A program made the position numbers and the translations under genes. DNA of 64,000 nucleotides from Ricinus communis (taxonomy: Eukaryota > Streptophyta > Magnoliopsida > Malpighiales > Euphorbiaceae): assembly GCF_019578655.1 (NCBI RefSeq), contig NC_063265.1, forward strand, positions 2,638,501 to 2,702,500, in the 5' to 3' direction. The notes beneath the pieces were generated by a model. The model was not told where the DNA came from. It saw only the letters and a list, made by a program, of their open reading frames with translations, and did no database searches. Positions 1-10,575 of the stretch are shown here, piece after piece (within the stretch, counting starts at the first letter, position 1; every line of letters starts with the position of its first letter).

Positions 1-541
1 TGGATTTGGGGGTCATTAATATGCTTGACGGCTTCAAGAAGAGCTTCTTGTTGCCTAGTGAGCATATTAATATTCTTTGAAATATTTTCAGAATCTGATT
101 CAGAATAATCGGATGAGGTTTTGATTTCATCAATTTGAAATTCTTCCTCACTATTCGAAAATTCTGATTCAGAGGAATCAACAAGAAGAGCTGAAATTTT
201 GCTTAAAACTTCTTCTTCTATTTGGAGCTCATGGAGTTTTTTAGAAAACTTGCAATACTTTGAAGTATGACCCTTTTTGCCAAACTTATAGCAAGTAATT
301 TTGCTAAAATCTTTTTTAAAATTTTATTTTGGAAATTTAGAAGAGGACAGAACCAGTTACCTCAAGGATAGACTGGTAGTAGGATTGAGGCTTTGAAATA
401 TTCCAAGGCTTGAAATACCATCCTGGAGGAAAAATCTTTGAAATCAGTTTTGAGGGGCTTTCTGTACAGAATCCTTCCTCAATAGTCAAAATGTTTTGAA
501 AATTTTGCTTTTCTATATATTCGTTGGATTTAAAAAGTTTT
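1..541 (-). pseudogene. Endogenous pararetrovirus fragment: coat-protein C-terminal part and a second EPRV ORF piece
   Basis: Positions 1-340 are a near-identical direct repeat of 2364-2705. On the minus strand this encodes the acidic tail and zinc-knuckle end of a caulimovirid coat protein. Around 340 the match stops abruptly. The minus strand of about 341-541 then reads as a different protein with a WYFKPWN-like motif. I associate it with the accessory reading frame of plant endogenous pararetroviruses, the same type as the fragment at 6239-6967. The frame is short and broken by stops, and the left end is cut by the window edge. The junction near 340 is a rearrangement. The coat-protein assignment is solid because of the repeat with 2364-2705; the assignment of 341-541 is from family memory and weaker. 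Confidence 0.6.
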
Positions 542-543
542 GT

Positions 544-1985
544 TTATGACAAAACTATTTCTTGAGAGTTGGGTTTTAAAATACTTTTAGAGCTCTGAGA
601 TAGGTTTTGAGGGAAAATTTCTATCTCAGGTTTTGAAAAAGGGATAGAAAGTATACCTTTACCCTTGTTGGAGGAGGAGGATGACTTTGGAAAGGCTTCA
701 GGCTGAAGTTGTATCATTTGCTTTGAATATTCTTCAACCCTTTTCAAGAATTCAAGATCTTGCTGTGCTAACCATTCCTGAATTTGCAATTGTTGTTGGG
801 CCGGATCGGCCTTGCTTTGGTCTCCTATGAAGTGGAGGGAAATCGTTAGGATTAGAGTTGACACATCATCCTCAATCGGATTTCCTAGTTCATCTAAGAT
901 GGGGGTCCCTTCTATTGTGGTTTGAATGGCACCTAGGATTTGGAGCTGTTGTGCTTGTGTGAGATGGTAATCCCACAATCCTTTAAGCTGGCCAGAAAAT
1001 CCAGCTATAAGGAGCTCAGCAATGGCTCTATCAGAGGTACCGCTTTGGGTTTTGTAAGCATTGGCTGCCATGGTCATCTGTTGCAAGAGACCAAGGTTAT
1101 TATATTCTGTCATTCCATCTATATTCCATTTATAGACGGAGGAAGCATTGAATCTAGATTGGGTTAGGATATTATTCCTATTTTCTATTCCTAGATCTAG
1201 GGCAGTATTCCTAGAAGTATGCCAGATCAATCTAGGGGCTTGCCATCCCAGTCTGTTGATGTTGGAGGGTTTTTCAGTGACACTTTCAAGCTCTGAATCA
1301 TTTGATTCATTGCAATGGGCTTGATCTATAGTACTGATATTCCTACTGCTTTGAGGAGTATCTGGCACTAGATTTTTGGAGGACTCAAAAGTTGCTAATT
1401 TGCTAAGCTGTTCTCTGACTGCTCTAGCAAACTCAGTTTGCTTTTGAAATTGATCTTGGCTAGGCTTTGAGATTTGGTAGGGTTTGAAGACTGGATTTTT
1501 GAGCTTTTCCGATTGACTTGTCTCTTTTGGATGTTCAGTGTTGGGGATTGGAGAGGTGAAAACTACAAGAGGTTTTTGGATCTGGCTTTCTATCCTAACA
1601 AGCTGCTTCCCTATTGTGTTAAGATAGGTATTCGAGAAATTGTTCTGCTGAACAATGTTCTTGACATTCTTTTCAAGATCTTCTCCTACCAATTTGTAAG
1701 GTGAAGCCTCTATTTCATTCTCTCCATAAGGAATGGTTATCTTCCTAAGGGGAGGATGTTCAGACTGGATGGTTAGGTTTTCTCCGACCTTCCACTCTGG
1801 AGCCTTGTTTCTTACAGTGACAAGACTAATAAGTTTTTCTTTGAAAGGATAAAGAATACTATTTTCATTGCAATAAATCTGAAACCAATCAAAAAATTTG
1901 ATTTGGACTTTGTTTTGAATGCAAAATTGATAGTACCTTTCTTGAATACTGTCTTTTTCTTGTAAAAAATTCTTAAAAAACTAAA
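544..1985 (-). pseudogene. Endogenous caulimovirid coat-protein region, copy 1
   Basis: The minus strand is open for 382 codons (1692 to 544) and in the same frame upstream to about 1980. The central part (about 1148-819) matches 3541-3212 and is the conserved core of a plant pararetrovirus capsid protein, with a WDYHLTQAQ-like segment. The upstream part carries the region that normally precedes the capsid domain in these polyproteins. After position 819 the protein does not continue into the capsid sequence seen in copy 2. It switches to a glutamine- and serine-rich stretch that ends at a stop at 544, so this copy is a chimera or rearranged. It has no intact viral context: the flanks are an RNase H fragment on the opposite strand and a truncated coat repeat. 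It is a decayed host-integrated copy. Confidence 0.7.
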
Positions 1986-2063
1986 ATTTTTTAGAATGGT
2001 TTTTCTTTGAATAGAAATCTTGATATAAAAGCTTTTTTATCAATTTGAAAATCTTTTGAAATC

Positions 2064-2300
2064 ATGTTGATCTCTGCTTCTAGATTTTGTGTTATTGCAG
2101 ATGGTGATGGTGAAGAGGCAAAGATTGTCCAAAGCATAAAAAAGCAAGTTTCTGAAATACCATGTTTACACCTAGCTGATCTATTTGCATTCAAAATTGT
2201 TGAAACTGATGCATCAAATCTAGGATACGGTGGGATTCTTAAGCAAGTTCAAAACAACAAAGAATGTATTGTCCAGTTTACTTCTGCACACTGGAAAAAA
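2064..2300 (+). pseudogene. Endogenous caulimovirid RNase H fragment (N-terminal part only)
   Basis: The plus strand encodes about 75 residues containing ETDASNLGYGGIL, which matches the start of the RNase H domain that follows reverse transcriptase in caulimovirids; the first catalytic Asp lies in ETDAS. The frame runs directly into coat-protein sequence that belongs to the opposite strand, with the switch near 2290-2310, so the domain loses all later catalytic residues. This head-on junction shows the locus was assembled from inverted fragments. No start, promoter or complete domain is present. Confidence 0.7.
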
Positions 2301-3541
2301 AGTGTTCTTACTAGAAGAGGGGACAAGGGTTTCAGTTTTTAGGATTTCTTTCAAAACTTGTTTTTGGATTTGGGGGTCATTAATATGCTTGACGGCTTCA
2401 AGAAGAGCTTCTTGTTGTCTAGTGAGCATATTAATATTCTTTGAAATATTTTCAGAATCTGATTCAGAATAATCGGATGAGGTTTTGATTTCATCAATTT
2501 GAAATTCTTCCTCACTATTCGAAAATTCTGATTCAGAGGAATCAACAAGAAGAGCTGAAATTTTGCTTAAAACTTCTTCTTCTATTTGGAGCTCATGGAG
2601 TTTTTTGGAAAACTTGCAATACTTTGAAGTATGGCCCTTTTTGCCACACTTATAGCAAGTAATTTTGCTAAAATCTTTTTTGGAATTTTGTTTTGGAAAT
2701 TTAGAAGAGGATGGCTTTTTGTAGAAATTCTCTTTATTTTTTGGAGTCCTTCTATTTTTGAAAAAACGTTTTTTCTTAAAAGTTTTGAAAAAATCTTCTT
2801 TGCATTTTTCTTTGCAGGTAGGGGGAAGCTCTATGGGATTATACTCAAACTGGTTACAAAAACTACCTAGTTCTTGCCTAGTCTTCTTCATTTTCCATTT
2901 GAATTGCCTTTGAAGTTTAAGGTCATGGCATATCTTCAATCCTTCTTTCTGGGTAAGGCTCACTAATTCACCATAAGTGTAGAAATTATAAGGGATCTGG
3001 ACGTTATGGGCTTCTCTTATGGTATTCCTAACTCTTTAACCTAGTATCTTAGGTAAACCGGCTAAGAATTTCTCTTTCCAGAAGGGTTGGCTTGAATCTT
3101 CCCTAAGCATTACTCTGGTCAGGATTGTGTCTTTGTAGGCTTGAAAATTACTAAGCTTTTTACAGGTTAGATTGCTAAGGAGTTCAACATTCTTATCTTT
3201 CAGAAGAGAAGGGTCTCCTATGAAGTGGAGGGAAATCGTTAGGATTAGAGTTGACACAGCATCCTTAATCGGATTTCCTAGTTCATCTAAGATGGGGGTC
3301 CCTTCTATTGTGGTTTGGATGGCACTTAGGATTTGGAGTTGTTGTGCTTGTGTGAGATGGTAATCCCACCATTCTTTAAGCTGGCCAGAAAATCCAGCTA
3401 TAAGGAGCTCAGCAATGGCTCTATCAGAGGTACCGCTTTGGATTTTGTAAGCATTGGCTGCCATGGTCATCTGTTGCAAGAGACCAAGGATATTGTATTC
3501 TGTCATTCCATCTATATTCCATTCATAGACGGAGGAAGCAT
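2300..3541 (-). pseudogene. Endogenous caulimovirid coat protein, copy 2, with CCHC zinc knuckle
   Basis: Reading the minus strand from 3541, a 156-codon frame (3506-3036) carries the capsid core. A second frame (2963-2220) then carries a basic region rich in KKRFFKNRR, a zinc knuckle with the pattern CYKCGKKGHTSKYC (CX2CX4HX4C), and an acidic Ser/Glu tail. The two frames look like one coat protein split near 2965-3036 by a stop and a frameshift. Order and motifs are those of caulimovirid capsid proteins, where the knuckle binds packaged RNA. The last codons of the track ORF below about 2300 run into the RNase H fragment and are not coat sequence. Positions 3212-3541 duplicate 819-1148, and 2364-2705 duplicates 1-340. 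Confidence 0.75.
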
Positions 3542-3720
3542 AAAAAAGATTTTAAACTCATTTTAATCTGCATCATATTACTGATAAACAAGCACTGTTC
3601 ATTTATGCACAGTAGTAAGTCCCGTCAGGTGTAAGGGCAGTAAAACTGGTGGCTTGGTTCATGTTTGTTTAGAAAGTTATTTTGGTTTATTTTAAAATGA
3701 ATTTAGAACCATTTTTCTTC
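3542..3720. other. Pararetrovirus non-coding junction
   Basis: No reading frame is seen between the inverted coat copy ending at 3541 and the plus-strand movement-protein remnant. The change of strand falls here, so it is either a rearrangement junction or part of a viral intergenic region. No promoter-like TATA motif stands out. Confidence 0.4.
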
Positions 3721-3726
3721 AAGGTA

Positions 3727-4627
3727 CAAAGGTTTAGTAAATAGTGAAGAAATTACTATTGAAGATTTTACAAAGCATATTGATGATTAGGAAATACCCA
3801 AAGTTCAAAAGAAACAAATTTATGAGTATTCAAAATTTCCTCTGTTCAAAACTGATTTTACTATCAAAACTGAAGAAAGAGATATTCAAATTTCAAAGCC
3901 TTTTGAAGAAATTTATCTTTTAAATCCAAAGACCCTCCAGAAGCATAAAGAAAAAGATTATAAATATATCCATATAGGCATTGTCCAGGTAGGAATAAAG
4001 CCCCTTACTAGAGAAGGTTTAGATACTTCCATCTTAGCAGTCCTTAGAGATGCTAGGTTTACAAATTTTTATGATTCTTTATTAGGTACTGTCGAGTTAA
4101 GCCTCAATAAAAAACTAATTTCTTTCAATTGTTTTCCAAACATTACAATTTCATTAAATGATAAAAATATTTTAAAGAGCATTGTTCTTCAAATAAAGAC
4201 ACATAATTATAAAATACTTGAAGGATCTATTCCGATAGCATTGATTTTCAAAATACATTACAAAGCTATGATTTCTGCTTTTAGTTCAAAACACAAGCTC
4301 CATTTACCAAAAGGAGAAACCTTATTCCTACAAACAGATCTCTCCAAATCCAACACAACAATTCCAAAAATCATTCAATGGAAAGACATCACTCTTCCAG
4401 AAGAATGGATCCTTGAAGGTGCAACCCAACCTGAATCCCCAAAGCAAACAGAACCAAATACAAATCTCAAAAATATAACCCAATTCCCAGATGGAAAAGT
4501 AAAGCTTACATTCAACAGGAAATCAACCTCTTCTAGATTTTCTGATGATGATTCTTCAACATCGACCATAGATATTGGAAGGGTATCAAAAATACCTTCT
4601 ATTATTTATGCTCCTTCTAAATTTTAA
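3727..4627 (+). pseudogene. Endogenous caulimovirid movement-protein remnant (30K type)
   Basis: About 300 codons on the plus strand resemble the 30K-superfamily movement protein of caulimovirids. The core around 3960-4130 contains HIGIVQVGIKPLTREGLDTS and then LRDARFTNFYDSLLGTVE, typical of this family. A TAG at 3788-3790 interrupts the frame near its start. The tail (about 4390-4627) is Ser/Thr-rich and ends in a natural-looking stop. A tRNA-Met primer-binding site lies 25 bases after that stop, followed by the protease/RT frame on the same strand. The protein would let virus move through plasmodesmata, but this copy is broken and lacks a full-length frame. Confidence 0.75.
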
Positions 4628-4651
4628 AAAATCATGAATGACATGCCATCT

Positions 4652-4664
4652 TGGTATCAGAGCC
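4652..4664 (+). promoter_or_regulatory. tRNA-iMet primer-binding site of the pararetrovirus
   Basis: TGGTATCAGAGCC is the exact complement expected for the 3' end of plant initiator tRNA-Met, the minus-strand primer of caulimovirids and Copia elements. It lies just 3' of the movement-protein stop and just 5' of the protease/RT reading frame, on the same strand as both. Confidence 0.8.
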
Positions 4665-6025
4665 AATTGGGTTCCGAGAAAGAAGTATCATCTTACTATG
4701 ATCTTGGATAAAGGGAAAAAGTTAAAAAACCCTCTTCCTACCGTTCAAGAACTTCAGAAAAAAATCAAAGCAATCAAAACTGAGCTCAAAGATTTGAAAG
4801 AAAAACAACAAAATGATTCTGTTTTACTCCAAAGCCTGATTCTCAAACAGAATAGTGATTCTGATTCTGAAGAAGAAAATGATTTTCAAAATCTTGAGGT
4901 TTCTGAAAGTGTTCCAGAAAACTTCATTAATATTTTAAAGGAAATTACCTCAAGAAAATATTTGATTCAAATAAAATCATTTTCCCTGGTGATTTCCAAA
5001 TAGAAACCATCGCTTTATTTGATACAGGAGCAGACCTTAACTGTATCAATTATGAGGTGGTTCCTAAAAGGTATCATCAAGAAACTAAAGAAAGGCTTAC
5101 TTCAGCCAATAGTTTAAAGATTAGGATGACGGGAAAAACTGAAGCTGCAATTCTAAATAATAATATTGCTTTAAAAAATATTTTTATTCTTACAAAAGAT
5201 CTTCAACAAACAGTTATTTTAGGAACTCCCTTTATCAATTTAATTACTCCTTTCAAAGTAACTACTGCTGGTATTATTTTTAAAGCTAAAGATTCAAAGA
5301 TTGTTTTCCCTTTTATAGAAAAACCTAAAAAGAGAAATCTCAATCTTATTAAAGCCCACTCAATTTATAATTTTGAGATAAATGTTTTGATCAAAGGAAA
5401 ACAAACCCAGCTTTTCCACTTGAAACAAGATATGGGTTTGAAAAGAATCCAAAATCAAATGCAAAATGATTTTGTCCAAAGAAAAATCTCTGATTTGCAA
5501 AAGAAGATTGAAAATGAAGTTTGTTCTAATCTTCCTAATGCTTTTTGGAGACGAAAACAACATATGGTAGATCTACCATATGAAAAAGATTTTTCTGATA
5601 AACAAATCCCTACCAAAGCAAGACCCATCCAAATGAATGAAACCCTAGAAAGCCATTGTAGAATAGAAATAAAAGATTTAGAGGAAAAAGGTTTGATTAC
5701 CAAGTCTAGATCCCCCTGGTCATGTGCAGCTTTCTATGTCAACAAAAATAATGAGATAGAAAGAGGAACACCTAGGTTGGTGATTAATTAGAAACCTTTG
5801 AATAAAGCCCTAAAGTGGATCAGATACCCATTTCCAAACAAAAAAGATCTTCTTCAAAGGCTTCATTCTGCTTTTATTTTTTCAAAGTTTGATATGAAAT
5901 CAGGATTTTGGCAAATCCAAATTCATCTAAAAGACAGGTACAAAACAACTTTTACAGTTCCATTTGGCCAGTACGAATGGAATGTAATGCCCTTCGGATT
6001 GAAAATGTCATTCATGATTTTTTGA
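4665..6025 (+). pseudogene. Endogenous caulimovirid protease-reverse transcriptase remnant
   Basis: The plus strand shows a Lys/Glu-rich coiled-coil-like leader (about 4700-4960), then an aspartic protease with its active-site FDTGAD (about 5018-5035), then the fingers and palm start of a reverse transcriptase. RT landmarks are the PWSCAAFYVNK-type segment near 5720, FSKFDMKSGFWQI near 5880-5920 and the VPFGQYEWNVMPFGL segment near 5955-6000. The frame is broken by a shift near 4960-5003, an in-frame TAG at 5789-5791 and a final shift near 6019. The sequence stops before any YxDD catalytic motif, so the RT is truncated and cannot work. The continuation into RNase H is absent here, although an RNase H fragment sits at 2064-2300. 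Confidence 0.8.
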
Positions 6026-6085
6026 AATTCAGAAGGAGCATAAATAATATAAGAGGATCTTGTCGGCCATGCTTTGAAAAAGAAT

Positions 6086-6162
6086 CTTTTGCTTTTCTTT
6101 TTGTCTTCTTTCTTCTTTCTTTTCTTTCTTTTTTCTCTTTATATGACTTTTTTTTTCTTTTC
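6086..6162 (+). repeat. Pyrimidine-rich tract
   Basis: A run of about 75 bases is almost only C and T on the plus strand (TCTTTC-type words). It follows the truncated RT. It could be simple-sequence DNA or, on the other strand, a polypurine tract; nothing decides between these. Confidence 0.6.
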
Positions 6163-6238
6163 ATTGGGCTTTTTGGCCCATTACAAAATATTTTAGGCTG
6201 CTATTTCTGGTTTTCAATCCACGGGCTTTACAGAGGTG

Positions 6239-6967
6239 TCATTTAATGGGCTTGAGAATCCCGAAACAGTCATCTTCATTTGAGTCACCATCTAGGTCTA
6301 TTGCTGCCGAGTTGGTGCTGGAAGAAAAAGATGAAGCTTTTGATTTTTCTTTGGAAGAGGCGGTTTCCGACAATTGTTTGATCAATTGTAAGAAATCCTC
6401 TTCTGTCTGAGCCGCTGCTAGCTTTGGAATTATGAAGGACTTCTGTGCCAAGAAAGTGGTTTGTTCTTTCAGAGGTGGCAAGAAGCTATTTTTTGAAAGG
6501 AAATTTTGTACCAACTTTAGTGATAATTTTTCTTGGTGGTTAAATTTATCCCACCATTTGACTTTGAACCTTCGGGTAAGGATGATTTCTCCATCTGTTG
6601 CTTGATTGAAATGGAAATACCAAACACATACCCAAGGGAGAAAAAAGTTTGAACAAAATAGAAGTAACGGGGGAAAACGTCTTTCTATTTTGTTTGGTTT
6701 GTAGTGGGCTTTGAAAAGGTTAAACAGAGGTAGAACTTCTGGAATTATGGTCTCAGGAACATTGCCATAAAAATTCCACCATTGTTTAAACCAATAAGGG
6801 ATCTTTGAAGTTTGGATTGAGCTTGTATCGAAGTAGAAAAGCCAAGAATGGCTTTGTCCTTCATTTTGAAGAAGAAAAGTATTAAACCAAGCTTGTTGGT
6901 AATCCCAATAGTTAAATATATATATATATATATATATATATACTAGTAAAACAACCCAATATTTCAT
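6239..6967 (-). pseudogene. EPRV-associated accessory ORF fragment
   Basis: This is an open frame of 242 codons on the minus strand. Its first residues come from the AT microsatellite at 6916-6942, so the true protein part starts lower. It is rich in aromatic residues (PYWFKQWWNFYGN near the middle, FKVKWWDKF later) and ends in a Ser/Lys-rich acidic tail with a stop at 6239. I recognise this aromatic type from reading frames that accompany endogenous pararetroviruses in many dicots; its function is unknown. The minus strand at 341-541 seems to be the preceding part of the same kind of protein. The frame carries no stops over about 220 codons, better kept than its neighbours. Confidence 0.5.
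6916..6942. repeat. (TA)n microsatellite
   Basis: About 13 perfect TA units mark the boundary between the pararetrovirus locus and the downstream LTR-like sequence. Confidence 0.95.
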
Positions 6968-8900
6968 TCATAAATCTCTATCTGATAGCAAACATTCCAT
7001 AACTTGTTACATACTAAATTCAAGCATAATATGCTAGATATACTACTACAAATAGTCTAGAATTTTAAATAGTTTCAAATGTAAAAGTAGAAATTAATTA
7101 CAATAAGCCCGAAGGAGAAGGGAGTCGGGTCGTCAAGAGTAAGACAAAGGAGAACTTAGCTGTCACCTGAAAATTTAAAATTGAAACTGTCAGCCTCGAG
7201 AGTGAGTTAAAATCATATGGTCCTATAATAAATATAGCATTCTCAATAAAATATTTATTTAATCAGAATATCACATCATAATGTACTAAACACATGTGTC
7301 ATGCCATGATTCAGAAAAATACAATTTAAACGCTTATGGGATAAGTACCTCAGCAGAACTTTAACCCCAATACTAGCAACCTTTCGGCTTTCTTATTCAA
7401 ATATGACTGACGCCAAGAGAGCGAAGCTCAACCAAGGTCCTTAAATTCAGCCTGGTCACTTGATTCCTAAATAAGCCGGTGCCTAGAGAGCAACACTTGA
7501 CCAGGGACCTTCCTTCGACAGTCAAATTTTTACAGCCTAGAGAGTTGTACTCGACCAGGGAAAATTCCAAAAATAATCTTTTACTACCTGTCTCTGATTA
7601 ATATCGATGCGCACGCGATCCTGATGCAACCCATCATGTGGCATGTTCTACTGCCGTCTCATCCCGAAGTTACAATTATAGCAGACATTAGAATTATATA
7701 TAATAATAATAAAACAAGAAATATAGATAATAGCCAAAAATAATTAAATAATAATAATAATAATAATGATAATAGATGACAATAAGGATATCGTGCCCTG
7801 CAGTCTGCTCCTACGCCTCGGGTGGAGTTGGCTGGACGAACGGATTATCTATTCACAAAAATAACTCAATTAATAAGATATTCTTAATTTTCCTAAGCCT
7901 AGACTCTTAGATTAGACTGCCGAAGAAACTCAAACTCATTCTACCGAAAATTCGGTAGAATTTTTTCTAAAATATGGACGTTTACCCTGTATAACGGGTC
8001 GAGAAACTGCTAGAAACACTTTAAATATTTCACAATTAATTAATTGGAGTCGGGCCACCAAGACTGCATTATTTTTTTTCGAGTCTGCAATACACCACAT
8101 ATCATAATTAATTACAAACGGTCCGTCATTAATATTTATTTCACAACCAACCCACAAAAATTTTCTAGTATTTAAACTAATCAAACACAACCACATCTAC
8201 CACAAAACAAAACAATAATTAGTCATACTAATTAATTTGTGATATTTATAACTAAATCATAATTAATTAAATTAAATTATTTATAATTAATAATTAATAG
8301 GAGTAATATTTTTTTAAAATTATAGAATAATTTTTAAGGTCCAAAGAAAATTATACTAAGCCGAAAATCTGAAATTTTGCATATTCGAAAAACACCAGGG
8401 TCCGAAAGCTGATACCGCAAACGGTGTCAGATTTCGAATATGAAAGTGCTTACGCGAAGCTTGATTGCAAGGAATCAGAGAATGTAACTGCTTTTTGCCG
8501 GAACCTTGCCGGAAGCCATCGAATCGAGGCCAGAAAGTCTTTGGCTCCAGTGAGGTTGCACATAGTTGTCGGTGGGGATAAAGCAACTGAGAAGCACAGC
8601 TCGGGATTTTTCGATGGCGGGGAGCTCGTTTTCGGCATTAGGCAAGCGAAAGGATGGTGGCATGAGGCTGTTTCGGCGGCGGCAACTCCTTTCTCCACAT
8701 TTGACTTTGGTAGCGAGGGAGAGGAAGGAGGAGGCATCGCCGACGAGGGAAGAGAAAAAAATGAGGAAGCTGCCGATGGCTAGAGGAGGTGGAAGGCAAT
8801 GAAAAAAGAAAGACGGTGAGGGAGGAAAAGGAGGTGACAAGGGAAAAAAAAAAGGAAGGAAGAAGAAGGAAGAAAAAAGAAGGAAAATAAAATTTTCTTT
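6950..8900 (-). mobile_element. Probable Ty3/gypsy LTR (solo or partial), minus strand
   Basis: No protein domain is recognisable in this stretch. Read on the minus strand it has the texture of a long chromovirus-type LTR. A C/T-rich, GC-richer leader (about 8850-8450) is followed by a block of the TTTTCGGACCCTGGTGTTTTTCG type (about 8420-8380), then AT-rich sequence and paired CTAGAGAG/TCGACCAGGG motifs near 7430-7555. Open frames at 8424-8840 occur on both strands because of the low stop density in the GC-rich part, and I do not regard them as genes. Exact ends, TG/CA termini and a target duplication could not be fixed. A (TAA)n run lies at 7747-7767. Confidence 0.4.
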
Positions 8901-9100
8901 CCTTATTTATTTATTTTTATTTAATTTAATTTTAAGAAATTAGAAGCATATTTAAAGTTAATTAAACTAGAATATTTATGCACTTCCAAACTTAATTTAT
9001 TCTTGATTAAGCTATAGAAGACCCTTATCTTTCAACCCTTATTTTATCTTCTATATGTAATATGTGTCTATCCGATCCAACTACTTTTAACTGCCCAAGT

Positions 9101-9106
9101 CACGTG
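9101..9106 (+). promoter_or_regulatory. G-box (CACGTG) upstream of NF-YB
   Basis: This is a perfect palindromic CACGTG within AAGTCACGTGCCAG. It lies about 150 bases upstream of the TATA box and about 310 upstream of the start codon. G-boxes bind bZIP and bHLH factors (light, ABA and PIF pathways). Position and perfect core make regulation plausible but unproven. Confidence 0.5.
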
Positions 9107-9248
9107 CCAGATAAACTCAAAACTTGTTATATTCAAAGTAATGAATCAAATCAAAGGGCAAATACTTCATCCACTTGTAGGAAACTTATCAATATATGGA
9201 GGGTCCAAAATCATCCCAAATGTAGGACAAGATTAATGTAATCAAATA

Positions 9249-9257
9249 TTATAAATC
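9249..9257 (+). promoter_or_regulatory. TATA box of NF-YB
   Basis: ATTATAAAT lies about 155 bases upstream of the ATG at 9411, which would give a leader of roughly 120-130 bases. The intervening sequence is C/T-rich (TTTCCACCATTTCCTCCC), as in many plant leaders. Confidence 0.5.
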
Positions 9258-9410
9258 CATGAAAGAAGCTCAAACATATCACTCTTTTCCACCATTTCCT
9301 CCCTTTTGTTCTCTGGGTCTTGAACATCAGGTTAGCCCTGAACACTCAGCTCAAGATTTCTTTTGTTATTTTTCATTTCATGTGATGTGGTGAATGCTAT
9401 AAGTTCTTGC

Positions 9411-10004
9411 ATGGCGGACTCGGACAACGAATCTGGAGGACATAACAACAACAATGCAAACAGTGAGTCCTCATCGCTGAAAGAGCAAGACAGGTTCTTG
9501 CCAATAGCGAACGTTAGCAGGATCATGAAGAAAGCTTTACCAGCTAATGCAAAGATTTCAAAGGATGCTAAAGAGACAGTTCAGGAGTGTGTGTCAGAGT
9601 TCATAAGTTTCATCACCGGAGAAGCCTCTGATAAGTGTCAAAGGGAGAAGAGGAAGACGATCAACGGTGATGATCTTTTGTGGGCCATGACTACTCTAGG
9701 TTTTGAAGAGTATGTTGAGCCCTTGAAGATTTACTTGCACAAGTTCAGAGAAATGGAAGGAGAGAAGACTGCTGGTATGGGTGGTGGTAGTAGCAGCAGC
9801 AGGCCAAGTGAGAGAGAGTATGGTGGTGGTGGTGATGGCAGTTCTGTGAATACTGGGAATTCTGAGGGTATGTTTGGAGGCGGTGGGTTATATGGTGGGA
9901 TGATGATGATGGGGCAACAACATCAGCATCAGCATCATCATCAGCATCAGCAAGGGCACCTATATGGATCTGGTGGTGGAGCATCCTCTGGTAGGCCACC
10001 TTAG
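9411..10004 (+). CDS. NF-YB3: Nuclear transcription factor Y subunit B (NF-YB3-like, non-LEC1 type)
   Basis: The single exon codes for 197 residues. The start MADSDNES matches the family's usual N-terminus; the open frame runs 16 codons further upstream, but those are leader. Residues 27 to about 117 form the histone-fold domain, starting with [15 protein letters not shown] and including the [19 protein letters not shown] and [13 protein letters not shown] segments. NF-YB pairs with NF-YC through this fold and, with NF-YA or a CONSTANS-type partner, binds CCAAT or related promoter DNA in the nucleus. Residue 51 is Lys where LEC1-type proteins have Asp, so this is not an embryo-specific LEC1/L1L member. 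The tail is low-complexity: Ser runs, a Gly-rich stretch, four Met and a His/Gln-rich run (about 172-186). NF-YB2/NF-YB3 homologs are linked to flowering time and stress. It stands alone between LTR-like and MITE-rich DNA. Confidence 0.95.
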   Translation: MADSDNESGGHNNNNANSESSSLKEQDRFLPIANVSRIMKKALPANAKISKDAKETVQECVSEFISFITGEASDKCQREKRKTINGDDLLWAMTTLGFEEYVEPLKIYLHKFREMEGEKTAGMGGGSSSSRPSEREYGGGGDGSSVNTGNSEGMFGGGGLYGGMMMMGQQHQHQHHHQHQQGHLYGSGGGASSGRPP

Positions 10005-10261
10005 AATAATTAATATTATCAAGTGGCCCAATTCTAATTAATTGAATTGAAGAAATAACAATAGTTTTTTACTTTATTTTTTTTATATACCTTTATGCTT
10101 GTTTAGAGAGGATTTTGGTTGATATGAAGCATAATATATAGCATAATTGGGTAAAAAAGAGTCCAAGATTGTTGTGGCAGTTTAAATTTGATTGTTTATA
10201 TATTTGGCAAAAGTGGAGGTTAACAGTGAATAAATGTATGTTACCCCACCTGAATATAGTA

Positions 10262-10575
10262 AATTTTAGGCAAAATGCACTTGTATGTTCTTCAACTTTT
10301 CAAATTTATTTAATTGAGCCTTTTAATTTTCATTTATATCATTATATTCTTATATTTATACTTTTACTTTTATTAAAAATGTAATAGTTTTTAACCAATG
10401 CAAAATATAAAAGTATAATAGTTTAATAGAAAAATCAAGGTTCCCATGAAATAGATATTAAGCAAAAAACTTATAAGAGTTTAATAAAATAAAATAAAAA
10501 TTCAAATTCTTAATAAAATAAAATTAAAAAATTTAAGGAATTAATCAATAATAGGTTTTGCATAAATTTTAATTG
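10262..10575. mobile_element. MITE-like inverted-repeat element, copy 1
   Basis: The left end reads TTTAGGCAAAATGCACTTG. The right end, read on the minus strand, begins TTTATGCAAAACCTATTATT. Both continue into A/T-rich arms with matching ATTTTATTTTATTAA-type words over roughly 80-100 bases. It has no coding capacity. The same arm texture and the same GCAAAATGCA end recur at 12705-13017 and 16505-16662, so it is a dispersed family. Confidence 0.5.

Noticed and set aside
4241..6025. Possibility of an intact, replication-competent pararetrovirus
   Set aside because: Stops, frameshifts, the missing RT catalytic motif, truncated RNase H and inverted modules rule it out.
8424..8840. Overlapping open frames on both strands (119 and 121 codons)
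   Set aside because: Neither has a known domain, start context or splice signals; they arise from a GC-richer C/T-biased stretch that looks like an LTR leader.
9745..9999. Minus-strand frame rich in His, Asp and Ala
   Set aside because: It is the antisense of the repetitive NF-YB tail.
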